The notes beneath the pieces are model-generated. The model was given only the letters and a program-made list of their open reading frames with translations, was not told the origin of the DNA and did not search any database. Shown here piece by piece: positions 23,361-36,100 of a stretch of 64,000 nt of DNA. Positions within the stretch are counted from its first letter, which is position 1; each line of letters begins with the position of its first letter. Origin of the DNA: Gymnothorax reevesii (taxonomy: Eukaryota; Chordata; Actinopteri; Anguilliformes; Muraenidae). The position numbers and the translations under genes are program-made. The stretch is taken from NCBI GenBank assembly GCA_029721435.1, contig CM056576.1, positions 64,499,876 through 64,563,875 of the forward strand. Direction: 5' to 3'.

Positions 23361-26300
23361 CAACGCCCTAGCAACAACAAGAACAACATAGCAACTGTCG
23401 AGCAATGCCCAAGCAAATATTCAGAACACCAGAGCAACCGCCAAGCAACCACCCAAAACACCATAGCAACTGCCTAGCAACCACCCAGAACACTATAGCA
23501 ACTGCCTAGCAACGCCCTAGCAACCACCCAGAACACCATAGCAACCGCCTAGCAACCACCCAGAACACCATAGCAACTGCCTAGCAACGCCCTAGCAACC
23601 ACCCAGAACACCATAGCAACCGCCTAGCAACCACCCAGAACACCATAGCAACCGCCTAGCAACCACCCAGAACACCATAGCAACTGCCTAGCAACGCCCT
23701 AGCAACCACCCAGAACACCTTAGCAACTGCCTAGCAATGCCCTAGCAACCACCCAGAACGCTATAGCAACTGCCTAGCAACGCCCTAGCAACCACCCAGA
23801 ACACCATAGCAACTGCCTAGCAACGCCCTAGCAACCACCCAGAACACCATAGCAACCGCCTAGCAACCACCTAGAACACCATAGCAACTGCCTAGCAACA
23901 CCCTAACAACCACCCAGAACACCATAGCAACCGCCTAGCAACGCCCTAGCAACCACCCAGAACACCATAGCAACAGCCTAGCAATGCCCTAGCACCCACC
24001 CAGAACCCCATAGCAACCGCCTAGCCACCCCCCAGAACACCATAGCACCTGCCTAGCAACGCCCTAGCAACCACCCAGAACACCATAGCAACCGCCTAGC
24101 AACCACCCAGAACACCATAGCACCCGCCTAGCAACCACCCAGAACACCATAGCAACTGCCTAGCAACGCCCTAGCAACCACCCAGAACACAATAGCAACT
24201 GCCTAGCAACCACCCAGAACACCATAGCAACCACCTAGCAACCACCCAGAACACCATAGCAACTGCCTAGCAACGCCCTAGCAACCACCCAGAACACCAT
24301 AGCAACCACCTAGCAACCACCCAATACACCATAGCAACTGCCTAGCAACGCCCTAGCAACCACCCAGAACACCATAGCAACCGCCTAGCAACCACCCAGA
24401 ACACCATAGCAACTGCCTAGCAACGCCCTAGCAACCACCCAGAACACCATAGCAACCGCCTAGCAACCACCCAGAACACCATAGCAACCGCCTAGCAACC
24501 ACCCAGAACACCATAGCAACTGCCTAGCAACGCCCTAGCAACCACCCAGAACACCACAGCAACTGCCTAGCAACGCCCTAGCAACCACCCAGAACGCTAT
24601 AGCAACTGCTTAGCAACGCCCTAGCAAACACCCAGAACACCATAGCAACCGCCTAGCAACCACCCAGAACACCATAGCAACTGCCTAGCAACGCCCTAGC
24701 AACCACCCAGAACACCATAGCAACCGCCTAGCAACCACCCAGAACACCATAGCAACTGCCTAGCAACGCCCTAGCAACCACCCAGAACACCATAGCAACC
24801 GCCTAGCAACACCCTAGCAACCACCCAGAACACCATAGCAACAGCCTAGCAATGCCCTAGCAACCACCCAGAACACCATAGCAACCGCCTACCAACCACC
24901 CAGAACACCATAGCCACTGCCTACCAACGCCCTAGCAACCACCCAGAACACCATAGCAACCGCCTAGCAACCACCCAGAACACCATAGCAACCGCCTAGC
25001 AACCACCAAGAACACCATAGCAACTGCCTAGCAACGCCAGAGCAACCACCCAGAACACCATACCAACCGCCTAGCAACCACCCACAACACCATAGCAACT
25101 GCCTAGCAACACCCAAGCAACCACCCAGAACACCATAGCAACCACCTAGCAACCACCCAAAACACCATAGCAACTGCCCAGCAACGCCCTAGCAACCACC
25201 CAGAACACCATAGCAACCGCCTAGCAACCACCCAGAACACCATAGCAACTCCCTAGCAACACCCTAACAACCACCCAGAACACCATAGCAACCGCCTAGC
25301 AACGCCCCACCAACCACCCCAAACACCATAGCAACAGCCTAGCAATGCCCTAGCAACCTCCCAGAACACCATAGCAACCGCCTAGCAAGGCCCTAGCAAC
25401 CACCCAGAACACCATAGCAACCGCCTAGCAATGCCCTAGCAACCTCCCAGAACACCATAGCAACCGCCTAGCAACCACCCAGCACACCATAGCAACTGCC
25501 TAGCAACGCCCTAGCAACCACCCAGAACACCATAGCAACCGCCTAGCAACCACCCAGAACACAATAGCAACCGCCTAGCTACCACCCAGAACACCATAGC
25601 AACGCCCTAGCAACCACCCAGAACACCATAGCAACTGCCTAGCAACGCCCTAGCAACCACCCAGAACACCATAGCAACCGCCTAGCAACCATCAGAACAC
25701 CATAGCAACTGCCTAGCAACGCCCTAGCAACCACCCAGAACACCATAGCAACCGCCTAGCAACCACCCAGAACACCATAGCAACCGCCTAGCAACAACAC
25801 AGAACACCATAGCAACTGCCTAGCAATGATCTAGCAACCACCCAGAACACCATTGCAACCGCCTTGCTACCACCCAGAACACCATAGCAACCGCCTAGCA
25901 ACCACCCAGAACACCAGAGCAACCGCCTAACAACCACCCAGAACACCATAGCAACACCCTAGCAACCACCCAGCACACCATAACAACCGCCTAGCAACCA
26001 TCCAGAACACCATAGCAACTGCCTAGCAACGCCCTAGCAACCACCCAGAATACCATAGCAACGCCCTAGCAACCACCCAGAACACCATAGCAACCGCCTA
26101 GCAACGCCCGAGCAACCACCCAGAACACCATAGCAACCGCCTAGCAACGCCCTAGCAACCAGCCAGAACATCATAGCAACCACCTAGCAACCACCCAGAA
26201 CACCATAGCAACTGCCTAGCAACACCCTAGCAACCACCCAGAACACCATAGCAACCGCCTGGCAATGCCGTGGCAACCACCCAGAACACCATACCAACTG

Positions 26301-26852
26301 CTTAGCAATGCCCTAGCAACCACCCAGAACGCCATAGCAACCACCCTAACAACCACCCAGAACACCATAGCAACTGCCTAGCAACGGCCTATCAACCACC
26401 CAGAACACAATAGCAACTGCCTAGCAACGCCATAGCAACCACCCAGAACACCATAGCAACGGCCTAGCAACCACCCAGAACAGCATAGCAACTGCCTAGC
26501 AACACCCTAGCAACCACCCAGAACACCATAGCAACCACCTAGCAACGCCCTAGCAACCACCCAGAACATCATAGCAACTGCTTAGCAAAGCCCTAGCAAC
26601 CACCCAGAATGCCATAGCAACCGCCTAGCAACCACCCAGAACCCCATAGCAACGCCCGAACAACCACCCAGTACGCCATAGCAACCGCCTAGCAACTACC
26701 CAGAACACCATAGCAACCGCCTAGCAATGCCCTATCAACCACCCAGAACACCATAGCAACTGCCTAGCAATGCCCTAGCAACCACCCAGAACACGATAGC
26801 AGCTGCCTAGCAACACCCTCACAAGTACACAGAACACCATAGCAACTGCCTA
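23361..26852. repeat. Minisatellite stretch 5
   Basis: 3,492 bp. Its order of variant units closely follows stretch 4 without the extra ~1-kb copy. The block-to-block distance here (21910 to 26853) is 4,943 bp, nearly the same as the next one (4,938 bp), so about 4.94 kb may be the basic higher-order unit. Confidence 0.95.
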
Positions 26853-27231
26853 ACAACTGTTACAGCCAGTCCTCATTATGTCAAATTACAATAAAAAATG
26901 TAACTTTTTAAGCTACTCAACTTATCAACCTTTCAGCCATTCCAACTCCTGATTGTTTTCGACTATGACTTCCGGCAACTGTTTCTTCTGCCCAATCCTG
27001 TCTCAAAATATAAGTCCTTACTACAATTTTTCACTATTAAAAAATGTCACTATTAAAAATTTCCATATGACAGTTGTCATCAACTATGACTCCCGCAAAC
27101 TGTTTCCTCAGTCCACATCTGTTTCAAAATAAAAGTCCTCACCACTACCATAATTATCCTCCTAAAAACGTAGCTACCAATATCATAATGCAATGATATG
27201 TTACAAACTCCACCTTATGCAACTACACTTT

Positions 27232-27304
27232 GCATTTTCAATGCACACGTAATTCCCTGGAATTACATTATCTAGTTATTATTATTAGTGTGCATTGAAA
27301 ATGC
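27232..27304. repeat. Hairpin, block 6
   Basis: Perfect 17-bp arms at 27232-27248 and 27288-27304 around the palindrome at 27249-27266 and a 12-bp TTA run. Confidence 0.87.
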
Positions 27305-27330
27305 TCACTATTGTTATCCTGGTCTTCTTC

Positions 27331-27371
<41 letters not shown>
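27276..27371 (+). repeat. TTA microsatellite with module (block 6)
   Basis: 12 bp of TTA, the module from 27288 ending in an additional TTC, then 41 bp of TTA units. Confidence 0.92.
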
Positions 27372-27372
<1 letters not shown>

Positions 27373-27670
27373 TTCTAACACACTTAATGCGGCCTCAACC
27401 GTTTATCGTAGAAACTTCATTCAAACTGCGTTGCGTAGGTCTTACTTAGGACACCTGTGCAATGTATTTTTCATCTTTGTAACTTTTATACTTTTTGAGT
27501 TATTAATAAAAAACTATAAATTTTTCCCCCCATAGACTTAACATTGGCATTATGACATCACAATAGGGCCATTAAGCAAATGGAATCTTGTGCCAGGTGT
27601 TCTGACCACCTGCTGTAACTGTCAGTTTCTCAGGCTGTAAGACTACAATCTGGCTCTCTTGAGACTACAG

Positions 27671-28243
27671 CTTCCTTGCTGCTTTCCTTCTTTCTATTTT
27701 CTGTCATTCCTTCTTTCTTTTTCCCTCCTATTTCTTTCCTTCGTTCCTTCCTTCCTTTATTCGTTCCTTCTTTCCTACTTTACTTCCTTCTATCCTGCCT
27801 TTCATCCTTCCTCCCATTCTTCCTCCCGACCAATTTTCTTTCCTATCTTCCTTTGTTTTTTTTTGCTTCCATCATGTCTTCTTTCTTTCCTTCTTATCCT
27901 TCTTCTTTTTTTTTCTTTCTTCTTTCTGCTTTCCCTCTCTTTCCTTACCTCTTCCTTTCTTTACTTTTTCTTTCCTTCCTTCTCTCTTTCCTTCTGTTTT
28001 TCATTGCTTCTTCCTCACTTCCTTCCTTCCTTCCTTCTTTCATTACTTAAATCCTTCTTCTTCCCTTCTTCCTTTCCTTCCTTCCTTACTTCCTTCTTTC
28101 CTTCATTCCTCTGTTTCTTTCCATCCAGCCTCGCCTTCTTTCCTTTGTTCTTTCCTGCCTTCCTTTGATTTCCTTCTTTTTTTCCTATATTCCTTCTTTC
28201 CTTACTTCCCTCATTAGTTCCTTCTTTCCCTCCCTCCTTCCTT
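27671..28243 (+). repeat. Polypyrimidine tract, block 6 (573 bp)
   Basis: Five bases longer than the common 568. It is the most diverged tract of the set, with CTTTGTTTTTTTTTGC near 27,850 and longer T runs near 27,906. Part of the sequence is therefore evolving by slippage here while other copies are not. Confidence 0.92.
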
Positions 28244-28322
28244 GTTAATATTCCAAATAATTTCGTAATCGTACGGTTCACTACATCTCCCAGTTTTCAC
28301 TTGATCCCCAAACAATACACAT

Positions 28323-31300
28323 CAACGCCCTAGCAACAACAAGAACAACATAGCAACTGTCGAGCAATGCCCAAGCAAATATTCAGAACACCATAGCAAC
28401 CGCCTAGCAACCACCCAAAACACCATAGCAACTGCCTAGCAACCACCCAGAACACTATAGCAACTGCCAAGCAACGCCCTAGCAGCCACCCAGAACACCA
28501 TAGCAACCGCCAAGCAACCACTCAGAACACCAAAGCAACTGCCTAGCAACGCCTTAGCAACCACCCAGAACACCATAGCAACCGCCTAGCAACGCCCTCA
28601 CAACCACCAAGAACACCATAGCAACTGCCTCGCAACCACCCAGAACACCGTAGCAACTGCCTAGCAACGCCCTAGCAACCACCCAGAACACTATAGCAAC
28701 CGCCGAGCAACCACCCAAAACACCACAGCAACTGCCTAGCAACGCCCTAGCAACCACCCAGAACACCATAGCAATCGCCTAGCAACCACCCAGAACACCA
28801 TAGCAACTGGCTAGCAACTGCCTAGCAACCACCCAGAACACCGTAGCAACTGCCTAGCAACGCCCTAGCAACCACCCAGAACACTATAGCAACCGCCGAG
28901 CAACCACTCAAAACCCCATAGCAACTGCCTAGCAACGCCCTAGCAACCACCAAGAACACCTTAGCAACCGCCTAGCAACCACCCAGAACACCATAGCAAC
29001 TACCTAGCAACGCCCTAGCAACCACACAGAACACCATAGGAATCGCCTAGCAACGCCCTAGCAACCACCCAGAACACCATAGCAACCGCCTAGCAACCAC
29101 CCAGAACACCATAGCAACTGCCTAGCAACGCCCGAGCAACCACCCAGAACACCATAGCAACCGCCTAGCAACCACCCAGAACACCATAGCAACTGCCTAG
29201 CAACGCCCTAGCAACCACACAGAACACCATAGCAACCACCTAGCAACCACCCAAAACACCATAGCAACTGCCTAGCAACGCCCTAGCAACCACCCAGAAC
29301 ACCATAGCAACCGCCTAGCAACCACCCAGAACACCATTGCAACTGCCTAGCAACACCCTAACAACCATCCAGAACACCATAGCAACCGCCTAGCAACGCC
29401 CTAGCAAGCACCCAGAACACCATAGCAACAGCCTAGCAACCATCAGAACACCATAGCAACTGCCTAGCAACGCCCTAACAACCACCCAGAACACCATAGC
29501 AACCGCCTAGCAACCACCCAGAACACCATAGCAACCGCCTAGCAACCGCCCAGAGCACCATAGCAACTGCCTAGCAATGACCTAGCAACCACCCAGAACA
29601 CCATAGCAACCGCCTAGCTACCACCCAGAACACCATAGCAACCGCCTAGCAACCACCCAGAACACCAGAGCAACCGCCTAACAACCACCCAGAACACCAT
29701 AGCAACACCCTAGCAACCACCCAGAACACCATAGCAACCGCCTAGCCACCATCTAGACCACCATAGCAACCGCCTAGCAACCACCCAGCACACCATAGCA
29801 ACTGCCTAGCAACACCCTAACAACCACCCAGAACACCATAGCAACCGCCTAGCAACGCCCTAGCAACCACCCAGCACACCATAGCCACAGCCTAGCAATG
29901 CCCTCGCCACCTCCCAGAACACCATAGCAACCGCCTAGCAACGCCCTAGCAACCACCCTGAACACCATAGCAACAGCCTAGCAACCATCAGAACACCATA
30001 GCAACTGCCTAGGAACGCCCTAGCAACCACCCACAACACCATAGCAACCGCCTTGCAACCACCCAGAACACCATACCAACCGCCTAGCAACCACCCAGAG
30101 CACCATAGCAACTCCCTAGCAACGACCTGGCAACCACCCAGAACACCATAGCAACCGCCTAGCTACCACCCAGAACACCATAGCAATCGCCTAGCAACCA
30201 CCCAGAACACCAGAGCAACCGCCTAACAACCACCCAGAACACCATAGCAACACCCTAGCAACCACCTAGAACAGCTTAGCAACCGGCTAGCAACCATCTA
30301 GAACACCATAGCAACCGCCTAGCAACCACCCAGAACACCATAGCAACTGCCTAGCAACACCCTAACAACCACCCAGAACACCATAGCAACCGCCTAGCAA
30401 CGCCCTAGCAACCACCCAGAACACCACAGCAACAGCCCAGCAATGCCCTAGCAACCTCCCAGAACACCATAGCAACCGCCTAGCAAGGCCCTAGCAACCC
30501 CTCAGAACCCCATAGCACCCACCTAGCAACCACCCAGAACACCATAGCAACTGCCTAGCAACGCCCTAGCAACCACCCAGAACACTATAGCAACCACCAA
30601 GCAACCACCCAAAACACCATAGCAACTGCCTAGCAACGCCCTAGCAACCACCCAGAACACCATTGCAACTGCCTAGCAACACCCTAACAACCACCCAGAA
30701 CACCATAGCAACCGCCTAGCAACGCCCTAGTAAGCACCCAGAACACCATAGCAACAGCCTAGCAACCATCAGAACACCATAGCAACTGCCAAGCAACGCC
30801 CTAGCAACCACCCAGAACACCATAGCAACCGCCTAGTAACCACCCAGAACACCATAGCAACCGCCTAGTAACCACCCAGAGCACCATAGCAACTGCCTAG
30901 CAACGACCTAGCAACCACCCAGAACACCATAGCAACCGCCTAGCTACCACCCAGAACACCATAGCAACCGCCTAGCAACCACCCAGAACAACAGAGCAAC
31001 CGCCTAACAACCACCCAGAACACCATAGCAACACCCTAGCAACCACCCAGAACACCATAGCAACCGCCTAGCAACCATCTAGAACACCATAGCAACTGCC
31101 TAGCAACGCCCTAGCAACCACCCAGAACACCATAGCAACGCCCTAGCAACCACCCAGAACACCATAGCAACCGCCAAGCAACACCCTAGCAACCACCCAG
31201 AACACCATAGCAACCACCTAGCAACCACCCAGAACACCATAGCAACTGCCTAGCAACACCCTAGCAACCACCCAGAACACAATAGCAACCGCCTAGCAAC

Positions 31301-31790
31301 GCCGTAGCAACCACCCAGAACACTATAGAAACTGCTTAGCAATGCCCTATTAACCACCCTAACAACCACCCAGAACACCATAGCAACTGCCTAGCAACGC
31401 CCTAGCAACCACCCAGCACACCATAGCAACTGCCTAGCAACACCCTAGCAACCACCCAGAACACCATAGCAACCACCTAGCAACGCCCTAGCAACCACCC
31501 AGAACATCATAGCAACTGCTTTGCAAAGCCCTAGCAACCACCCAGAATGCCATAGCAACCGCCTAGCAACCACCCAGAACCCCATAGCAACACTCTAGCA
31601 ACCACCCAGAATGCCATAGCAACCGCCTAGCAACCACCCAGAACACCATAGCAATCGCCTAGCAACGCCCTATCAACCACCCAGAACACCATTGCAACTG
31701 CCTAGCAATGCCCTAGCAACCACCCAGAACACGATAGCAGCTGCCTAGCAACACCCTTACAAGTACACAGAACACCATAGCAACTGCCTA
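28323..31790. repeat. Minisatellite stretch 6
   Basis: 3,468 bp. It opens like stretches 1, 8 and 10. A segment beginning with the ACCATCAGAAC variant recurs at 29,440, 29,985 and 30,766 together with GAACACCAGAGC and CCGCCTAGCTACC variants, showing internal duplication of ~0.55 and ~0.78 kb. Confidence 0.95.
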
Positions 31791-32214
31791 ACAACTGTTA
31801 CAGCCAGTCCTCATTGTGTCAAATTACAATAAAAAAATGTAACTTTTTAAGCTACTCAACTTATCAACCTTTCAGCCATTCCAACTCCTGATTGTTTTCG
31901 ACTATGACTTCCGGCAACTGTTTCTTCTGCCCAATCCTGTCTCAAAATATAAGTCCTTACTACAATTCTTCACTATTAAAAAATGTCACTATTAAAAATT
32001 TCCATATGACAGTTTTCATCAACTATGACTCCCGCAAACTGTTTCCTCAGTCCACATCTGTTTCAAAATAAAAGTCCTCACCACTACCATAATTATCCTC
32101 CTAAAAACGTAGCTACCAATATCATAATGCAATGATATGTTACAAACTCCACCTTATGCAACTACACTTTGCATTTTCAATGCACACGTAATTCCCTGGA
32201 ATTACATTATCTAG

Positions 32215-32228
32215 TTATTATTATTATT
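32215..32228 (+). repeat. TTA microsatellite (block 7, shortest class)
   Basis: 14 bp, under five units. Same length as in block 10. Confidence 0.9.
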
Positions 32229-32528
32229 CTTCTAACACACTTAATGCGGCCTCAACCGTTTATCGTAGAAACTTCATTCAAACTGCGTTGCGTAGGTCTT
32301 ACTTAGGACACCTGTGCAATGTATTTTTCATCTTTGTAACTTTTATACTTTTTGAGTTATTAATAAAAAACTATAAATTTTTTCCCCCCATAGACTTAAC
32401 ATTGGCATTATGACATCACAATAGGGCCATTAAGCAAATGGAATCTTGTGCCAGGTGATCTGACCACCTGCTGTAACTGTCAGTTTCTCGGGCTGTAAGA
32501 CTACAATCTAGCTCTGTTGAGACTACAG

Positions 32529-33105
32529 CTTCCTTACTGCTTTCCTCCCTTCTATTTTCTGTCATTCCTTCTTTCTTTTTCCCTCCTATTTCTTTCTTTC
32601 ATTCCTTCCTTCCTTTATTCGTTCCTTCTTTCCTACTTTACTTCCTTCTTTCCTGTCTTTCCTCCTCCCTCCCCTTCTTCCTCCCTCCCAATTTTCTTTC
32701 CTACCTTCCTTAGTTTTTCTTCCCTTCCATCATGCCTTCTTTCATTCCTTCATATCCTTCTTATCTTTCTTCCTTTCTTCTTTCTGCTTTCCCTCTCTTT
32801 CCTTCCCTCTTCCTTTCTTTACTTTTTCTTACCTTCCTTCCCTCTTTCCTTCTGTTTTTCATTTCTTCTTCCTCACTTCCTTCCTTCCTCCCTTCCTTCT
32901 ATCTTTACTTAAATCCTTCTTCTTCCCTTCTTCCTTTCCTTCCTTCTTTACTTCCTTCTTTCCTTCATTCCTCTGTTTCTTTCCATCCATCCTCGCCTTC
33001 TTTCATTTGTTCTTTCCTGCCTTCCTTTGATTTCCTTCTTTTTTTCCTATATTCCTTCTTTCCTTACTTCCCTCATTAGTTCCTTCTTTCCCTCCTTCCT
33101 TCCTT
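32529..33105 (+). repeat. Polypyrimidine tract, block 7 (577 bp, longest)
   Basis: Longer by two TTCC-type units, mainly the extra CCTCCCTTCC near 32,885, and one T near 33,045. Confidence 0.92.
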
Positions 33106-33184
33106 GTTAATATTCCAAATAATTTCGTAATCGTACGGTTCACTACTTCTCCCAGTTTTCACTCGATCCCCAAACAAGACACAT

Positions 33185-36100
33185 CAACGCCCTAGCAACA
33201 ACAAGAACAACATAGCAACTGTCGAGCAATGCCCAAGCAAATATTCAGAACACCATGGCAACTGCCTAGCAACCACCCAAAACACCATAGCAACTGCCTA
33301 GCAACCACCCAGAACACTATAGCAACTGCCAAGCAACCACCCAGAACACCATAGCAACCGCCAAGCAACCACTCAGAACACCATAGCAACCACCTAGCAA
33401 CCACCCAAAACACCATAGCAACTGCCAAGCAACCACTCAGAACACCAAAGCAACTGCCTAGCAACGCCCTAGCAACCACCCAGAACACCATAGCAACCGC
33501 CTAGCAACGCCCTAACAACCACCAAGAACACCATAGCAACTGCCTAGTAACCACCCAGAACACCATAGCAACTGCCTAGCAACCACCCAGAACACCATAG
33601 CAACCGCCTGGCAACCACCCAGAACACCATAGCAACTGCCTAGCAACACCCGAGCAACCACCAAGAACACCATAGCAACCGCCTAGCAACCACCCAGAAC
33701 ACCATAGCAACTGCCTAGCAAAGCCCTGGCAACCACCCAGAACACCATAGCAACCACCTAGCAACCACCCAAAATACCATAGCAACTGCCTAGCAACGCG
33801 CTAGCAACCACCCAGAACACCATAGCAACCGCCTAGCAACCACCCAGAACACCATAGCAACTGCCTAGCAACGCCCTAGCAACCACCCAGAACACCATAG
33901 CAACCGCCTAGCAACCACCCAGAACACCATAGCAACTGCCTAGCAACGCCCTAGCAACCACCCAGAACACCATAGCAACCGCCTAGCAACCACCCAGAAC
34001 ACCATAGCAACCGCCTAGCAACCACCCAGAACACCATAGCAACTGCCTAGCAACACCCGATCAACCACCCAGAACACCATAGCAACCGCCTAGCAACCAC
34101 CCAGAACACCATAGCAACTGCCTAGCAACGCCCTAGCAACCACTCAGAACACCATAGCAACCACCTAGCAACCGCCCAAAATCCCATAGCAACTGCTTAG
34201 CAAAGCGCTAGCAACCACCCAGAACACCATAGCAACCGCCTAGCAACCACCCAGAACACCATAGCAACTGCCTAGCAACACCCTTACAACCACCCAGAAC
34301 ACCATAGCAACCGCCTAGCAACGCCCTAGCAACCACCCAGAACACAAAGGCAACTGCCTAGCTACCACCCAGAACACCATAGCAACGCCCTAGCAACCAC
34401 CCAGAACACCATAGCAACTGCCTAGCAACGCCCTAGCAACCACCCCCAACACCATAGCAACCGCCTCGCTACCAACCAGAACACCATAGCAACGCCCTAG
34501 CAACCACCCAGAACACCATAGCAACTGCCTAGCAACGCCCTTGCAACCACCCAGAACACCATAGCAACCGCCTAGCAACCATCAGAACACCATAGCAACT
34601 GCCTAGCAACGCCCTAGCAACCACCCAGAACACCATAGCAACCGCCTAGCAACCACCCAGAACACCATAGCAACTGCCTAGCAACCACCTAGCTACCTCC
34701 CAGAACACCATAGCAACCGCCTAGCAACGCCCTTGCAACCACCCAGAACACCATAGCAACCGCCTAGCAACCATCAGAACACCATAGCAACTGCCTAGCA
34801 ACGCCCTAGCAACCACCCAGAACACCATAGCAACCGCCTAGCAACCACCCAGAACACCATAGCAACTGCCTAGCAACCACCTAGCTACCTCCCAGAACAC
34901 CATAGCAACCGCCTAGCAACGCCCTAGCAACCACCCAGAACACCAAAGCAACCGCCTAGCTACCACCCAGAACACCATAGCAACGCCCTAGCAACCACCA
35001 GAACACCATAGCAACTGCCTAGCAACGCCCTAGCAACGACCCAGAACACAAAAACAACCGCCTAGCTACCACCCAGAACACCATAGCAATGCCCTAGCAA
35101 CCACCCAGAACACCAAAGCAACTGCCTAGCAACGCCCTAGCAACCACCCAGAACACTATAGCAACCGCCTAGCAACCATCAGAACACCATAGCAACTGCC
35201 TAGTAACGCCCTAGCAACCACCCAGAACACCATAGCAACCGCCTAGCAACCACCCAGAACACCATAGCAACCGCCTAGCAACCACCCAGAACACCATAGC
35301 AACCGCCTTGCAACCACCCAGAAGACCATAGCAACCGCCTAGCAACCATCAGAACACCATAGCAACTGCCTAGCAACGCCCTAGCAACCACCCAGAACAC
35401 CATAGCAACCGCCTAGCAACGCCCTAGCAACCACCAAGAACACCTTAGCAACTGCCTAGCAACCACCCAGAACACCATAGCAACTGCCTAGCAACGCCCT
35501 AGCAACCACCCAAAACACCATAGCAACCGCCGAGCAACCACCCAGAACACCATAGCAACTGCCTAGCAACGCCCTAGCAACCACCCAGAACACCATAGCA
35601 ACCCCCTAGCAACCACCAAGAACACCATAGCACCCCCCTAGCAACCACCCAGCACACCATCGCAACTGCCTAGCAACACCCGAGCAACCACCCAGAACAC
35701 CATAGCAACCGCCTAGCAACCACCCAGAACACCATAGCAACTGCCTACCACCGCCCTAGCAACCACCCAGAACACCATAACACCCACCTACCAACCGCAC
35801 AAAATACCATAGCAACTGCCTAGCAACACGCTAACAACCACCCAGAACACCATAGCAACCGCCTAGCAACCACCCAGAACACCATAGCAACTGCCTAGCA
35901 ACGCCCTAGCAACCACCCGGAACACCATAGCAACCGCCTAGCAACCACCCAGAACACCATAGCAACTGCCTAGCAACCACCCAGAACACCATAGCAACTG
36001 CCTAGCAACACCCGAGCAACCACCCAGAACACCATAGCAACCGCCTAGCAACCACCCAGAACACCATAGCAACTGCCTAGCAACGCCCTAGCAACCACCT

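Larger units (their letters stand above)
26853..28322 (+). repeat. Composite spacer block, copy 6
   Basis: 1,470 bp. Parts: AT-rich 26853-27275, TTA plus module 27276-27371, core 27372-27670 (299 bp; one T missing before CCCCCCATAG), pyrimidine tract 27671-28243, tail 28244-28322. The tail has private CTACATCTCC and CACTTGATC changes. The 5' half is like copies 1 and 4. Confidence 0.93.
31791..33184 (+). repeat. Composite spacer block, copy 7
   Basis: 1,394 bp. Parts: AT-rich 31791-32214, TTA 32215-32228, core 32229-32528, pyrimidine tract 32529-33105, tail 33106-33184. It has the TCATTGTGTC 5' subtype, shared only with copy 11. The core has private GGTGATCTG, TCTCGGGC and CTAGCTCTGTTG changes. 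No hairpin module. Confidence 0.93.
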